From NCBI GenBank assembly GCA_938027595.1, contig CALJAK010000001.1, forward strand, positions 1 to 64,000: 64,000 bases of DNA, in the 5' to 3' direction. The notes under the pieces are model-generated. The model ran no database searches and was not told the origin of the DNA. It saw only the letters and a program-made list of their open reading frames with translations. Position numbers and translations under genes: made by a program. Below, piece after piece: positions 8,666 through 18,910 of this stretch. Source of the stretch: an uncultured Thermoproteales archaeon. Its GTDB lineage: Archaea > Thermoproteota > Thermoprotei > Thermoproteales > Thermoproteaceae. Each line of letters starts with the position of its first letter. Within the stretch, counting starts at the first letter, position 1.

Positions 8666-8737
8666 ATGAAGTTTTGGAAAATTTGGGATAGAAAGAAGTT
8701 TTTGAAAGAAATGAGAGAAGAATTGGAAGTGATCTAA
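8666..8737 (+). CDS. Possible 23-residue microprotein
   Basis: ATG at 8666 to TAA at 8737, reading MKFWKIWDRKKFLKEMREEL plus three residues. The peptide is amphipathic: aromatic/basic at the start and acidic at the end. The TATA-like TTAAAAAC at about 8640-8647 is about 26 bp upstream, exactly the leaderless promoter spacing seen for the larger genes, so the frame is not just a random short ORF. It sits alone in a 132-bp gap. Without conservation or expression data it remains a candidate. Confidence 0.35.
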   Translation: MKFWKIWDRKKFLKEMREELEVI

Positions 8738-8753
8738 CGCGTTGACGTTGGGT

Positions 8754-9131
8754 TCACCACGCCTTAGCTAACCCCATCTCCACCAAGTCTCTAGGTCTAA
8801 ATTTCAGTAGAGTGTGGTCGTCGCCGCCCCCTCCGTAGACGTAGTCTTCTGACAAGAGTTCTTGGTCTACGTACGTCGGTATGTTGAGGATGGGGGGCAC
8901 GCCGCCTGTTCGATATCCAGTGACGTTGAAGACTTCCTCTGGCGTAGCCATGCGGCAGTCTAGTTTTTCCAAATCAAGCCTCTTGTCCCCCCGCACTATG
9001 TACGCTCTGTATTCCCCGCCGCAGTTGACTACTAGAGTCTTCACTATCTTGCTTTCGCTCACTCCCATAGCTCTCGCCGCTTGTTTGACTGTACGCACTG
9101 GCTTGTCTAATTTGATCAACTCGCCGATCAT
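8754..9131 (-). CDS. YbaK/EbsC-type aminoacyl-tRNA deacylase
   Basis: About 125 residues. Trans-editing domain related to the INS domain of bacterial ProRS; family members hydrolyse mischarged tRNAs such as Cys- or Ala-tRNA-Pro. Seen: [21 protein letters not shown], the invariant lysine region [31 protein letters not shown], and a final [12 protein letters not shown]. The start ATG at 9131 overlaps the archease stop codon (ATGA), so it is translated with archease; both act on tRNA. A longer frame runs back to 9158 but would overlap the upstream gene more. Confidence 0.88.
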   Translation of the reverse strand: MIGELIKLDKPVRTVKQAARAMGVSESKIVKTLVVNCGGEYRAYIVRGDKRLDLEKLDCRMATPEEVFNVTGYRTGGVPPILNIPTYVDQELLSEDYVYGGGGDDHTLLKFRPRDLVEMGLAKAW

Positions 9132-9562
9132 ATATCTACGACGTACTGAACCGTCCAATACTTCTCTTTCTTGATTTCCATCATGTGAAACGTCATCGCT
9201 TTGACGATGAGACCAGTGAAGCCATGTTTCTCCATGTCGTATTGCTCTCCAAAAACCACCGCCTTGAGTTTATAGTGTCCATAGATAGATATGTCGATGT
9301 GTCTACTGAAGGCGAATTTCTCTCCGTCAAAGAGATATAACAATTCATCAAGCCACTTGAACAACAAGCCCTCTAAGTCTTCATATTCGATATGTACTTC
9401 TCTGGCTTCTTTTGGCTCCACTCTTGCGCTGTAGTACGTCAAGTCTCCCAAAGCTATAGCTGCATTTCTAAAAGCCTCTTCTAGAGAACAACCGTAGGCA
9501 ATCACTACGACATCTGCTGTGTGTTCACCATAACGATAATCCCCCGGCTTGCCGCAATCCAC
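9128..9562 (-). CDS. Archease (RtcB ligase activator)
   Basis: About 144 residues. Archease helps the tRNA ligase RtcB through guanylylation and multiple turnovers in tRNA splicing. The family signature is clear: [16 protein letters not shown] at the N-terminus with the metal-binding [21 protein letters not shown] in the middle, and [14 protein letters not shown] near the C-terminus. GTG start at 9562; a TATA-like CTTTAAAAA about 26 bp upstream is shared with the divergent gene at 9601. It forms a two-gene unit with the YbaK-like deacylase. Confidence 0.92.
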   Translation of the reverse strand: MDCGKPGDYRYGEHTADVVVIAYGCSLEEAFRNAAIALGDLTYYSARVEPKEAREVHIEYEDLEGLLFKWLDELLYLFDGEKFAFSRHIDISIYGHYKLKAVVFGEQYDMEKHGFTGLIVKAMTFHMMEIKKEKYWTVQYVVDI

Positions 9563-9600
9563 GGTTTAGAATGAATAATTTTTAAAGATATCACTATGTC

Positions 9601-10245
9601 ATGAAGCTCCAAGTGGCGTTGGATTTAGTAGATCTATATAAATCTATAGAGCTCACTAGACAGTTGTGTAGAGCTGGGTTGGAGATTGTCGAGGTTGGCA
9701 CACCGTTGATAAAGAGTTGGGGTCTCCCAGCGATTAGCGCTGTAAAAGTGGCGTGTCCCACAGCCGAGGTAGTGGCGGACCTCAAGACTGCAGACGTGGG
9801 GAGGTTGGAAGCGCGACTAGCTAAAGACTTCGGGGCTGACTGGGGCACTGTGCTCGCTGCAACAAATATAGAGACTATAGTGGAGTTCGTGGAGTCCGGC
9901 AGAGAGATGGGTCTTAAGACTGCTGTGGATTTGATTGGCGTGTCTAACTTAGTGGAGAGAGTTAGAGAGATAGCTAAATTAACAAAACCAGACATGTTTA
10001 TAATACACATAGGCATCGACGTGCAGAAGAAGACTGGACTGAACTTGACGCAGTTGCTGCACATAGCTCGCGTGGTGAGAGAAGAAAACCACAGAGTGGC
10101 AGTAGCCGGCGGCATTACTGAGAGGGAAGTGGAAATTCTCGCCAGAGACAAAGTGGTGGATGTAGTCATAGTGGGGAGAGCCGTAGTGAGTGACCCCTCT
10201 CCCGTGGCTAAGTTCACCACCTTGAACAAAATTTTAAAATCTTGA
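9601..10245 (+). CDS. 3-hexulose-6-phosphate synthase-like protein (OMPDC superfamily)
   Basis: About 214 residues, a single (beta/alpha)8 barrel. The LQVALDLVDLYKS start, VEVGTPLIKSWG, and VADLKTADVG with the D-x-K-x-x-D signature identify the orotidine-phosphate-decarboxylase/HPS superfamily, and VAVAGGITE plus DVVIVGRAV are the phosphate-binding loops. HPS condenses formaldehyde with ribulose-5-phosphate; in archaea the reverse reaction, with a PHI isomerase, supplies ribulose-5-phosphate. No PHI gene is adjacent. OMP decarboxylase itself is less likely because of the VEVGTPLI motif. Confidence 0.82.
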   Translation: MKLQVALDLVDLYKSIELTRQLCRAGLEIVEVGTPLIKSWGLPAISAVKVACPTAEVVADLKTADVGRLEARLAKDFGADWGTVLAATNIETIVEFVESGREMGLKTAVDLIGVSNLVERVREIAKLTKPDMFIIHIGIDVQKKTGLNLTQLLHIARVVREENHRVAVAGGITEREVEILARDKVVDVVIVGRAVVSDPSPVAKFTTLNKILKS

Positions 10246-10324
10246 GTTAAACGGGAGCCATGGAGGCGCAGATTGTTGTCCGTCTAGCCACCGCGGCGTT
10301 TGAAAAAAATACAAGGGGGGACGA

Positions 10325-11852
<1,528 letters not shown>

Positions 11853-11872
11853 ATACAGATTTTTAATAAATT

Positions 11873-11921
11873 GTGATGTAGAGGTTTCCGGGGCGATTTG
11901 TGAGCGTGCCGTAGCGTCTGA
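11873..11921 (+). ncRNA. C/D-box sRNA candidate A
   Basis: 49 nt between egsA and the next gene. C box GTGATGT 11873-11879; D' guide AGAGGTTTCCGG; degenerate D' within GGCGA; C' GTGAGCG 11900-11906; D guide TGCCGTAGCGT; D box CTGA 11918-11921. A TATA-like TTTTTAATAAA lies just upstream and AAA/TTT flanks could form the terminal stem. The geometry matches four other candidates in the window. Targets not assigned. Confidence 0.5.
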
Positions 11922-11922
11922 T

Positions 11923-12321
11923 TTAATAGAAATCTACTATAGACACTGGCAGCATTTGCACTATTGGCATATCTATAGGTATAAAATAAGCCTCTGTGTC
12001 TGGGACGTCTGGCGAGGCTAGAATCCCAACGTTTCCACAGAACACGACACCCACTGCATAGTTGAATTTGGGAAATAGCAACCACCCAGATTTCTGTAGT
12101 TGTTTGTCTATCTCTATTTTCCTACCGTCGACATTTATCACATTTACTTTCTCAGTTTTGTCCTCTAGAATTCTGTTGATGTAGACGTCGGACACACGTT
12201 TTGGCATATTCTTTATCAATTGTTTCCCATCTTGTATGTTTTTCACTATAATTAATTCTCTATTCCCCACTACCTTTCTATATATTTCTAGTTTATATTT
12301 CCTGCCGCTATTCATTTCCAC
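11923..12321 (-). CDS. Unknown protein
   Basis: About 132 residues starting MEMNSGRKYKLEIYRKVVG. Not recognised. Predominantly beta-strand pattern with alternating hydrophobics and many Val/Ile; the C-terminal half (LLFPKFNYAVGVVFCGNVGILASP) suggests a compact barrel. Its A/T content is higher than its neighbours (many AAA, TTT codons), which hints at an accessory gene. The A/T-rich spacer to the malic enzyme gene (12322-12361) holds ATTATATATTC, usable as TATA for both. The 3' end abuts sRNA candidate A. Confidence 0.6.
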   Translation of the reverse strand: MEMNSGRKYKLEIYRKVVGNRELIIVKNIQDGKQLIKNMPKRVSDVYINRILEDKTEKVNVINVDGRKIEIDKQLQKSGWLLFPKFNYAVGVVFCGNVGILASPDVPDTEAYFIPIDMPIVQMLPVSIVDFY

Positions 12322-12361
12322 ATATTTCGAAATATTTAATTATATATTCTTTACTTAATGT

Positions 12362-13666
12362 GTGACAGAAAGATGGTACCGCCTCTCTGTAGAAATACAT
12401 AGGAAGTACGGTGGGAAGATATCAATAATTCCAAAAGTTCCAATAAAGTCTCTAGAGGATTTTTCAATTTACTACACGCCGGGGATTGCGGAAGTTTCTA
12501 GACAGATATATAAAGATCCAGAGTCTTCTTTTGAATTAACCTCACGGTGGAATTTGATAGGAGTCATAACAGACGGCACGAGAGTGCTGGGTTTGGGAAA
12601 CATAGGGCCAGAAGCTGCATACCCAGTCATGGAGGGGAAGGCACTGTTATTTAAATACCTAGGCGGAGTAGATGCCATCCCGCTGCCGATAAGAGTGAAC
12701 ACTATAGACGAGTTCGTCTCAGTGACGAAAGCGCTAGAGCCGGCTTTGGGAGGTGTGAATTTGGAAGACATAGAGTCCCCCAAGTGTTTCCACTTGCTAG
12801 AGAGGTTGAGGAGAGAGCTCAAAATTCCAGTGTGGCACGACGACCAGCAGGGGACGGCGACAGCCACATTAGCTGGGTTGATAAATGCTCTAAAAGTAGT
12901 GGGTAAGAAAACGCAGAACGTCACTATTGCGTTAGTCGGCGCTGGGGCCTCTAACATATACACAGCCAACATTTTGATGAAATATGGCGTTAAGCCGGGC
13001 AACATCATAATGGTGGATAGCAAGGGAATTCTACATCCAGAACGTGACGACATAGATAAAATGATGATAGAAAACCCATGGAAATTCAAATACGCCATTG
13101 AAACCAACGCAGAGAGGCGCAGGGGTGGCATAAGAGAGGCCATGAAAGGCGTAGATGTGGTGATTGCGGCTTCGCGCCCAGGACCTGGAATTATAAAAAG
13201 AGAGTGGGTTACAGAAATGAACAAAGACGCCGTAGTCTTCGCCTTGGCGAATCCAGTTCCAGAAATATGGCCATGGGAAGCGAAAGAAGGCGGCGCTAGG
13301 ATAGTAGCCACCGGCAGGAGTGACTTCCCAAACCAGATAAACAACTCTCTAGTCTTCCCGGCGGTCTTCAGAGGCGCGCTGGACGTCCGCGCCTACGCCA
13401 TTACAGACGAGATGTTGATAGCCGCCGCTGAGGAAGTGGCTAAATTTGCAGAAGAGCGGGGAATAAGTGAAGATTACATAATACCCAAAATGACAGAGTG
13501 GGAAGTATACGCCAGAGAAGCGGCCGCGGTGGCTGCGGCGGCTTCTATGCAGAAAGTGGCGAGAGTTCCCAAGTCCTACAGAGAGGAGGTAGAGTTGGCG
13601 AGGGGGATAATCGAGAAGAACATCAAAATAGTCGACTTGTTGATGCGTGAAAAGATACTAGAGTAA
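12362..13666 (+). CDS. Malic enzyme (malate dehydrogenase, decarboxylating)
   Basis: Oxidative decarboxylation of malate to pyruvate with NAD(P). About 434 residues, the short bacterial/archaeal form. Motifs: [10 protein letters not shown] near residue 38; [24 protein letters not shown]; metal/substrate site [12 protein letters not shown] and [16 protein letters not shown]; Rossmann fold VALVGAGAS-type sequence ([10 protein letters not shown] near 197); [14 protein letters not shown] start with upstream TATA-like element. It is convergent and directly abutting with citrate synthase (1 bp apart), so both genes act at the oxaloacetate/malate/pyruvate node though not in one transcript. Confidence 0.93.
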   Translation: MTERWYRLSVEIHRKYGGKISIIPKVPIKSLEDFSIYYTPGIAEVSRQIYKDPESSFELTSRWNLIGVITDGTRVLGLGNIGPEAAYPVMEGKALLFKYLGGVDAIPLPIRVNTIDEFVSVTKALEPALGGVNLEDIESPKCFHLLERLRRELKIPVWHDDQQGTATATLAGLINALKVVGKKTQNVTIALVGAGASNIYTANILMKYGVKPGNIIMVDSKGILHPERDDIDKMMIENPWKFKYAIETNAERRRGGIREAMKGVDVVIAASRPGPGIIKREWVTEMNKDAVVFALANPVPEIWPWEAKEGGARIVATGRSDFPNQINNSLVFPAVFRGALDVRAYAITDEMLIAAAEEVAKFAEERGISEDYIIPKMTEWEVYAREAAAVAAAASMQKVARVPKSYREEVELARGIIEKNIKIVDLLMREKILE

Positions 13667-14893
13667 TCACCTCTGGTCTAGCGGCACGTAGCGCAAGTCG
13701 TGCGGCCCTATGTAACAACCCCGCGGCCTAAATATCCTGTTGTTTTCCCAATATTCCAACACGTGAGCAAGCCAACCCACAACTCTAGACATGGCAAAAA
13801 TCGACGTGAAATACTCATAGGGTATCCCCATGTAGTAAAACACTATGCCGGACCAGAAATCCACATTGGGGTATAGCTTCCTCTGTTGGAAGTAGGGGTG
13901 GCTCAAGACCTCTTGCTCTATGGCTTCTGCAATTGCGTATAGGTGTTTGGGGTCGCCGAATTTAGCCACGTATTCTCTAGCGAATTCTTTAAAGATCAGA
14001 GCTCTGGGGTCGTACGCCTTGTACACTCTATGCCCCACGCCCATCAATTTGGGGCCGCCTGGCTTGGTGGCGGCCTCCACCACTTCTCTAGCTCTAGATG
14101 GAGAGCCCATCTCTAGATAATTCCTCACAGCCATCTCGTTGGCTCCCCCATGTAGGGAGCCCTTCAACGCAGCCACCGCCGCAGCCACAGTGGAATACAT
14201 GTCACTCAACGTGGAGGCTACAACGTGCGCCGTGAATGTGCTAGCTGGGATTTCGTGGTCTGCATGTAGCGTTAGGTAGAGGTCTACACCTCTGGCGGCT
14301 AGGGGTTGGGGGACACTTCCGAAAAACATGTATAAGAAGTTAGCGGCGTGTGACAAGTCGGGCTTGGGCTCTACCAAACTCAACCCCCGCGAGAGTCTGT
14401 AGTGATAAGCCACGATGGTGGGTAATTTCGCCACGAGTTTCTCAGCGATTTTAAAAGCCAACTCTCTCTCCGCCTCTACATAACGCCCTACTTTAAACGA
14501 CTCCATAAGTCTCAAGTTGTCCACGTCGTGAGCTCCCTCTACAGCTATGGCGGCTTGTAGAGCAAACATTGGATGTGCTGCGGCTAGGTTTTTCAACACC
14601 TCTACTGTGGCTGGGTGTAACGTTCTAAAAGACGCCAATCGATGTTTGTACATCTCTAACTCGTCTCTCGTGGGGAGTCTCCCATGTAGTATCAAATACG
14701 ACACTTCTTCGTAATTGGAGAAACGCGCCAAGTCTTCAATTCTATACCCCCTGTACCACAAGAGTCCCCTCTCGCCGTCTATATCGCTTATGGAAGTCAC
14801 TTTGATCAAGACGTCTTCCAAGCCGTGAATTATGTATCCACAGGGAGTTTGGAGCACTTTGCCGCTTGTCTTTATTTGAACTAAGTGATCCAT
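13667..14893 (-). CDS. gltA: Citrate synthase (possibly also 2-methylcitrate synthase)
   Basis: Condenses oxaloacetate with acetyl-CoA; related enzymes also take propionyl-CoA. About 408 residues. Seen: ISDIDGERGLLWYRGYRIEDLA, LHADHEIPASTFTAHVVAST with the catalytic His, LKGSLHGGANEMAV with the second catalytic His, GVGHRVYKAYDPRA with His/Arg substrate ligands, NVDFWSGIVFYYMGIP with the catalytic Asp, and a C-terminal RPRGCYIGP. Promoter ATATAAATAAATAC lies about 26 bp upstream of the ATG. The window also has PrpB and PrpD, so a role in the methylcitrate cycle is possible. Confidence 0.94.
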   Translation of the reverse strand: MDHLVQIKTSGKVLQTPCGYIIHGLEDVLIKVTSISDIDGERGLLWYRGYRIEDLARFSNYEEVSYLILHGRLPTRDELEMYKHRLASFRTLHPATVEVLKNLAAAHPMFALQAAIAVEGAHDVDNLRLMESFKVGRYVEAERELAFKIAEKLVAKLPTIVAYHYRLSRGLSLVEPKPDLSHAANFLYMFFGSVPQPLAARGVDLYLTLHADHEIPASTFTAHVVASTLSDMYSTVAAAVAALKGSLHGGANEMAVRNYLEMGSPSRAREVVEAATKPGGPKLMGVGHRVYKAYDPRALIFKEFAREYVAKFGDPKHLYAIAEAIEQEVLSHPYFQQRKLYPNVDFWSGIVFYYMGIPYEYFTSIFAMSRVVGWLAHVLEYWENNRIFRPRGCYIGPHDLRYVPLDQR

Positions 14894-14931
14894 ACTGTTG
14901 GTATAGTATTTATTTATATCGTGCGAGTTTT

Positions 14932-14979
14932 TCAGCTAGGATGCCGAACTTCATACATCTGGCGGGTTCTATTCATCAC
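14932..14979 (-). ncRNA. C/D-box sRNA candidate B
   Basis: 48 nt on the minus strand. C box GTGATGA 14979-14973; D' guide ATAGAACCCGCC; D'/spacer AGATGT; C' ATGAAGT 14954-14948; D guide TCGGCATCCTAG exactly 12 nt; D box CTGA 14935-14932. The C box lies in the last codons and the D' guide begins at the stop codon of the upstream gene, so the sRNA would overlap the mRNA 3' end in the sense direction. Perfect consensus C and D boxes make this one of the best candidates. Confidence 0.65.
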
Positions 14980-15538
14980 TCGACTTGAGAAATTCTCCGC
15001 ATTTAAGCTCAATCATGCCTAGAGTATCTACAAACACCTCGCCACATGTGACAATAGTTGTAGAACTGTCAACAGTGCGGTTTCTTAAAATATCTACAAT
15101 ACTCTTGCTGTATTTAGACAGTGGCTCCCCGGAAGGCGGCAGCTTGGGGTTTTCTCCATTTTCAACAATCAACGCGCCGCAGGCCCCCAAACTCACTAAC
15201 TTATCACGTGTCTCTAGCACGTTGTCTACTCTATCCGCAATCACATACGCCATGCACTTCTTGCCACACAGAAGTTCTCTAGCTTCGTTAATTGGGAATA
15301 TGTCTACTATGCCACATAGTTTCAACGCCTCTCTCAAGAAGGAAGTTCCCAAATCCGTGATTTTGACGCCGCCCTTCATGATGTGTAGATGTCTCAACTC
15401 TCTTCCACCCTCTAGGAGAGCTCTGGCGACCCCCTCGCCGACTTTGAGTTCCACTGAGATACTCTTCCTACCTCTAGGCGTTGTGTGAGTGGACAAGAGT
15501 GTAAGCATTTGCAAGTATTTGATGTCTCTCCGCTTCAC
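14969..15538 (-). CDS. Winged-helix protein with C-terminal sensor-like domain (DUF4443-like)
   Basis: About 189 residues. Residues 1-70 look like a winged helix: helix (IKYLQMLTLLS), recognition region (GRKSISVELKVGEGVARALLEGG), wing (LHIMKGGVKITDLG). The rest, with AYVIADRVDNVLETRDKLVSLGACGALIVEN, is an alpha/beta domain resembling DUF4443, seen with such HTH domains in crenarchaea. Probably a transcription regulator; ligand unknown. GTG start; shares an A/T-rich promoter with TIP49. The end of the gene contains a C/D-box sRNA. Confidence 0.6.
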   Translation of the reverse strand: MKRRDIKYLQMLTLLSTHTTPRGRKSISVELKVGEGVARALLEGGRELRHLHIMKGGVKITDLGTSFLREALKLCGIVDIFPINEARELLCGKKCMAYVIADRVDNVLETRDKLVSLGACGALIVENGENPKLPPSGEPLSKYSKSIVDILRNRTVDSSTTIVTCGEVFVDTLGMIELKCGEFLKSSDE

Positions 15539-15582
15539 GGCTCAGACGACATATCGTAATTAAATTTTTATTCTGGATTTTA

Positions 15583-16947
15583 GTGCCAACCATGCCACAC
15601 ATTGGGATTGAAGAAGTGAAAACACAAATGGAGCGGTATGCCGCACATAGCCACATTAGAGGCCTCGGCGTGAGAGACGGCAAGTTAGAATTCGCCGCAG
15701 ACGGGTTTGTGGGGCAGGTGGAGGCTCGGGAAGCTGCTTACATAGTCGTGAAGATGATCAAAGAGGGGAAATTCGCTGGGCGTGGGGTTTTGATAGTGGG
15801 GCCCCCAGGCACTGGCAAAACAGCTCTAGCTCTCGGCATAGCCAGAGAATTGGGGCGCGAGACGCCCTTCGTTTCTCTCTCCGGCGGCGAGATTTATTCC
15901 CTGGAAGTTAAGAAAGCGGAGTTTCTAATGAGAGCCATGAGGCGCACTATTGGCATAAGAACGCGGGAGTGGAGGAAAGTGTACGAGGGTGAGGTTAAGT
16001 CAATTGAATTTAGACAGGGGCGGCACCCCTACAACCCCTACGTTCAGAGAGTGCTTGGAGCCACTGTGAAGTTAGCCACGAGAGACGAAGAGAGGACACT
16101 CCGCGTACCTGCCGAAATTGCACAACAATTGATAGAGATGGGGGTAGAGGAGGGGGACGTAATTGCCATAGACGAGGAAACGGGGGCTGTATCAATCATA
16201 GGCAGGGGTGAGGGGGGAGAACAATACGACGTGTCTACTAGACGCAAGTCTGAAATCCCCAGGGGGGCGGTATATAAGGAAAAAGAGATAGTTAGGTTCT
16301 TCACACTCCACGACGTGGACATGTACTTAGCTAGACAGCGTGGGTTAGCTACGGCGATTTTGTTCGGCTTCGCCGAGGAAATCCGCGAAATTCCAGAAGA
16401 AGTTAGGAGGCAGACGGACGAGTTAGTGAGGAAAAGTGTAGAGGAGGGAAAGGCAGAGTTGATTCCCGGCGTTTTGTTTATAGACGACGTACATTTGCTA
16501 GACGTGGAGAGTTTTTCGTTCTTGATGAGAGCAATGGAGTCTGAGTTTGCCCCCATAATAGTGATGGCTACTAACCGGGGTATGGCGAAAGTGAGAGGTA
16601 GCGACGTGGAGTCTCCCCACGGAATTCCACGAGATTTGTTAGATAGGTTAGTGATTATAAAAACTAAGCCTTACGACGAGAGAGAAGTGAGAGAGATAAT
16701 ATCTATAAAAGCCAGAGAGCAAAACATATCACTTGCCCCGGAGGCTTTGGAAACTTTGACTAAAATAGGCGTAGAGCACTCTCTTAGGTACGCGCTGCAG
16801 ATTTTGACGCCGGCGTACATAATTGCGAAAGAGCGGGGGAAGAATTCCGTAGGTAGAGACGACGTGGAGTACGTGAGACGACACTTCGCCTCCGTAAAGG
16901 AGTCGGTGGAGTACGTAAAAGCGATGGAGGAGAAATTCCTCAAGTAA
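15583..16947 (+). CDS. TIP49/RuvB-like AAA+ helicase
   Basis: About 454 residues (451 if the ATG at 15592 is used instead of the GTG). Homologue of eukaryotic RuvBL1/2, hexameric AAA+ ATPases of chromatin remodelling and snoRNP assembly. Seen: GQVEAREAAYIVVKMIKEGKFAG before the Walker A GPPGTGKTALA (residues about 70-80); an OB-fold insertion around 125-240; Walker B LFIDDVHLLD; sensor I MATNRG; arginine-finger region HGIPRDLLDRLVII. In a genome rich in C/D sRNAs, a link with RNP assembly is an attractive but unproven idea. Confidence 0.92.
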   Translation: MPTMPHIGIEEVKTQMERYAAHSHIRGLGVRDGKLEFAADGFVGQVEAREAAYIVVKMIKEGKFAGRGVLIVGPPGTGKTALALGIARELGRETPFVSLSGGEIYSLEVKKAEFLMRAMRRTIGIRTREWRKVYEGEVKSIEFRQGRHPYNPYVQRVLGATVKLATRDEERTLRVPAEIAQQLIEMGVEEGDVIAIDEETGAVSIIGRGEGGEQYDVSTRRKSEIPRGAVYKEKEIVRFFTLHDVDMYLARQRGLATAILFGFAEEIREIPEEVRRQTDELVRKSVEEGKAELIPGVLFIDDVHLLDVESFSFLMRAMESEFAPIIVMATNRGMAKVRGSDVESPHGIPRDLLDRLVIIKTKPYDEREVREIISIKAREQNISLAPEALETLTKIGVEHSLRYALQILTPAYIIAKERGKNSVGRDDVEYVRRHFASVKESVEYVKAMEEKFLK

Positions 16948-17386
16948 CTCTCCTATAGTTATAAATGGCGTAAATTATCAAAATTTGGCCAATGTCTAAA
17001 TATAGTTGTTTAGCTCCCTTTACATCTATCGTGTAGAATAATGGATATATAGATATACCGTATCCAAACGGAGTTGAGGTAGTTAACAAAGTCAAATAGT
17101 GAGCCACCGCTGTGGCTAGGGAGAGAGCTACAATAGTTAACCTAGCTCGTTTATTCATTGGCGTGAAGAACGTAGCCACTATGGCTGCGAATAGCAACAT
17201 AGTCAAAACCACAGCTGCGCGCCAGGGGTAGAGCCAGAGGGGCACACCGTTTGTTTTCACAACGCCCTCGGGGGATAGAACTTTATCTGGCAGAGGTCTC
17301 AAGGCGTCTGCCACAAATCTCTCCACTGGGACAAATATAGACAAGACGATAGTCACGACCGTTATTAACAGTATTACTCTAATCAT
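16940..17386 (-). CDS. Small integral membrane protein, unknown
   Basis: About 148 residues with four predicted membrane helices: residues about 1-20 (ILLITVVTIVLSIFV), 55-75 (AAVVLTMLLFAAIVATFF), 82-105 (LTIVALSLATAVAHYLTLL) and 125-143. Between helices 1 and 2 lies an extracytoplasmic loop. No known family. It overlaps the M50 protease gene (4 bp), so they are co-translated; it may be a partner or substrate of the protease. Its end overlaps TIP49 by 8 bp in convergent orientation. Confidence 0.7.
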   Translation of the reverse strand: MIRVILLITVVTIVLSIFVPVERFVADALRPLPDKVLSPEGVVKTNGVPLWLYPWRAAVVLTMLLFAAIVATFFTPMNKRARLTIVALSLATAVAHYLTLLTTSTPFGYGISIYPLFYTIDVKGAKQLYLDIGQILIIYAIYNYRRVT

Positions 17387-18894
17387 CTGATCAACTGTAG
17401 TATTCTATATTGCTCACCTAAAACGCCGAGCGTCAGTTGAAATATCAAAATAGCCACAAACACGAGAGAAACGGTTGTGGTTAACTTAGCGCCAACTTTC
17501 TCCCCAAACAACCTCCGGGCTAGGGTAGACAACAACTGCCCACCGTCTAGTGGATATATGGGCAGTATGTTTATCAAAGCCAAGCCGTAGTTGATCACAA
17601 TAAGCCAAAATATCAACCTAGTGAAGTCAGTGTTGTACATTTCACTTCTGGAAATTGCACCCTCGTGAAAACCCCAAAGCGGCAGGCTGCCGAAACCAAC
17701 GCCGAAGTACACTCTCCCATCTCCCACTAGAGACACATTGAACTTGAGGGGGACGCCCCCCCTCTCCACCACCACCTCAACCACGTCGCCGACTCTACAC
17801 GCGTTCCTCAACTCCATCAAGACACTTACAAACTCGCCGCTCCACCTAACCTCTCTAGAGACGCCGCACCCACTTATCTCTTTCACTACGTCGCCTTCTC
17901 TAACTCCACCCAAATATAGAGAACCGTCGGGAAAGAGCCTCAACAACTTCGGTGGGGTTGTGAAATTGGCGAAGTCCACCACAGTTTCGTAACTCCAAAA
18001 CCACCTCCTAGCCACTAGCGTGATTTCATCCCCCGGCCGGCACGCTGCTGGTTTATCCACCCCCAACAGAGGCCCCAAGCCGGACAATACATTTATCTTA
18101 GTGACTAAATCGTCTGGGTTGTACACTCTCTCTGAAACTCCACACCCACTTATCTCAATTACGTAATCGCCTTGTTGTACTCCGTACGCCTCCTTGCCAA
18201 ACACAGCGCCGGACAACCCCAACCAAGCACCCAAAGCGCCCACAATCATCGCCAAAATCGCCAGCGCCACGTTAGCGGCGACTCCGCTAGACAACACAGC
18301 CACCTTCGCCTCTGTCTTTGCTTTCTTGAAATTCTCCTCGTCTGGCTCTACGAAAGCCCCGCTGAATATGTAGAGTAGCGAAAAAACTCCCAAGCTCTTT
18401 ATAGGTATGCCGTACCGCACCGCGGCGTATCCGTGCATCAATTCGTGTAAGACAACCGCCGTGGCGATAGCTATGGCTATGTAGGGCAGTTGATCCCAGG
18501 GCAGCGTGACGCCTGGAATTATCGGCGTTATGCCAGAAGTTTGAGCTGCGGCTTTTTCTACAGACGCCCCGCCGAGGAGTTCTCTAAACGCCCCCACGGC
18601 GCCGTCTAGAAATATGTACAAGAAACCCGCTTGCAGTACCACTCTCCCGTCCATGGTGATCGTCGGTATGAACAACAACAGTGGCATGAACGCTAGGAAA
18701 ACCACAATCGCTAGATACAACCTAAGGGGTAAGAAACTCAATTTTTCTGTGAAGTGATGTACGTATTTCACTAAATTCTCACTTTTCCAATATATCGCTA
18801 TGAAGTACCTCACCGCTTTTCTATTCACTAAGTACACCACTGCGGTGACCGCCAGCCAACTCGCTATAAATACCAACGCTACCTCCACAGTCAC
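17383..18894 (-). CDS. Site-2 protease-type (M50) intramembrane zinc protease with PDZ domains
   Basis: About 503 residues. Cleaves membrane proteins within the bilayer. Zinc motif HELMHGYAAVRYG (HExxH) near residue 162 in one membrane helix and NILPIYPLDGGQ near 460 (the NxxPxxxLDG motif giving the third ligand) are both intact. Several hydrophobic helices at the N-terminus (residues 1-75) and around the active site. Between the two halves of the active site lie two PDZ-like repeats, each starting GVQQGDYVIEISGCGV / GGVREGDVVKEISGCGV, an internal duplication visible by eye. Co-translated with the small membrane protein. Confidence 0.9.
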   Translation of the reverse strand: MTVEVALVFIASWLAVTAVVYLVNRKAVRYFIAIYWKSENLVKYVHHFTEKLSFLPLRLYLAIVVFLAFMPLLLFIPTITMDGRVVLQAGFLYIFLDGAVGAFRELLGGASVEKAAAQTSGITPIIPGVTLPWDQLPYIAIAIATAVVLHELMHGYAAVRYGIPIKSLGVFSLLYIFSGAFVEPDEENFKKAKTEAKVAVLSSGVAANVALAILAMIVGALGAWLGLSGAVFGKEAYGVQQGDYVIEISGCGVSERVYNPDDLVTKINVLSGLGPLLGVDKPAACRPGDEITLVARRWFWSYETVVDFANFTTPPKLLRLFPDGSLYLGGVREGDVVKEISGCGVSREVRWSGEFVSVLMELRNACRVGDVVEVVVERGGVPLKFNVSLVGDGRVYFGVGFGSLPLWGFHEGAISRSEMYNTDFTRLIFWLIVINYGLALINILPIYPLDGGQLLSTLARRLFGEKVGAKLTTTVSLVFVAILIFQLTLGVLGEQYRILQLIR

Positions 18895-18910
18895 AGATAG
18901 ATATCCCTAA

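Noticed and set aside
12472-13344. 290-codon frame opposite malic enzyme
   Set aside because: It lies wholly antisense to a certain gene and its sequence is typical of a reverse-strand shadow (Ser/Pro/Ala-rich, no motifs).
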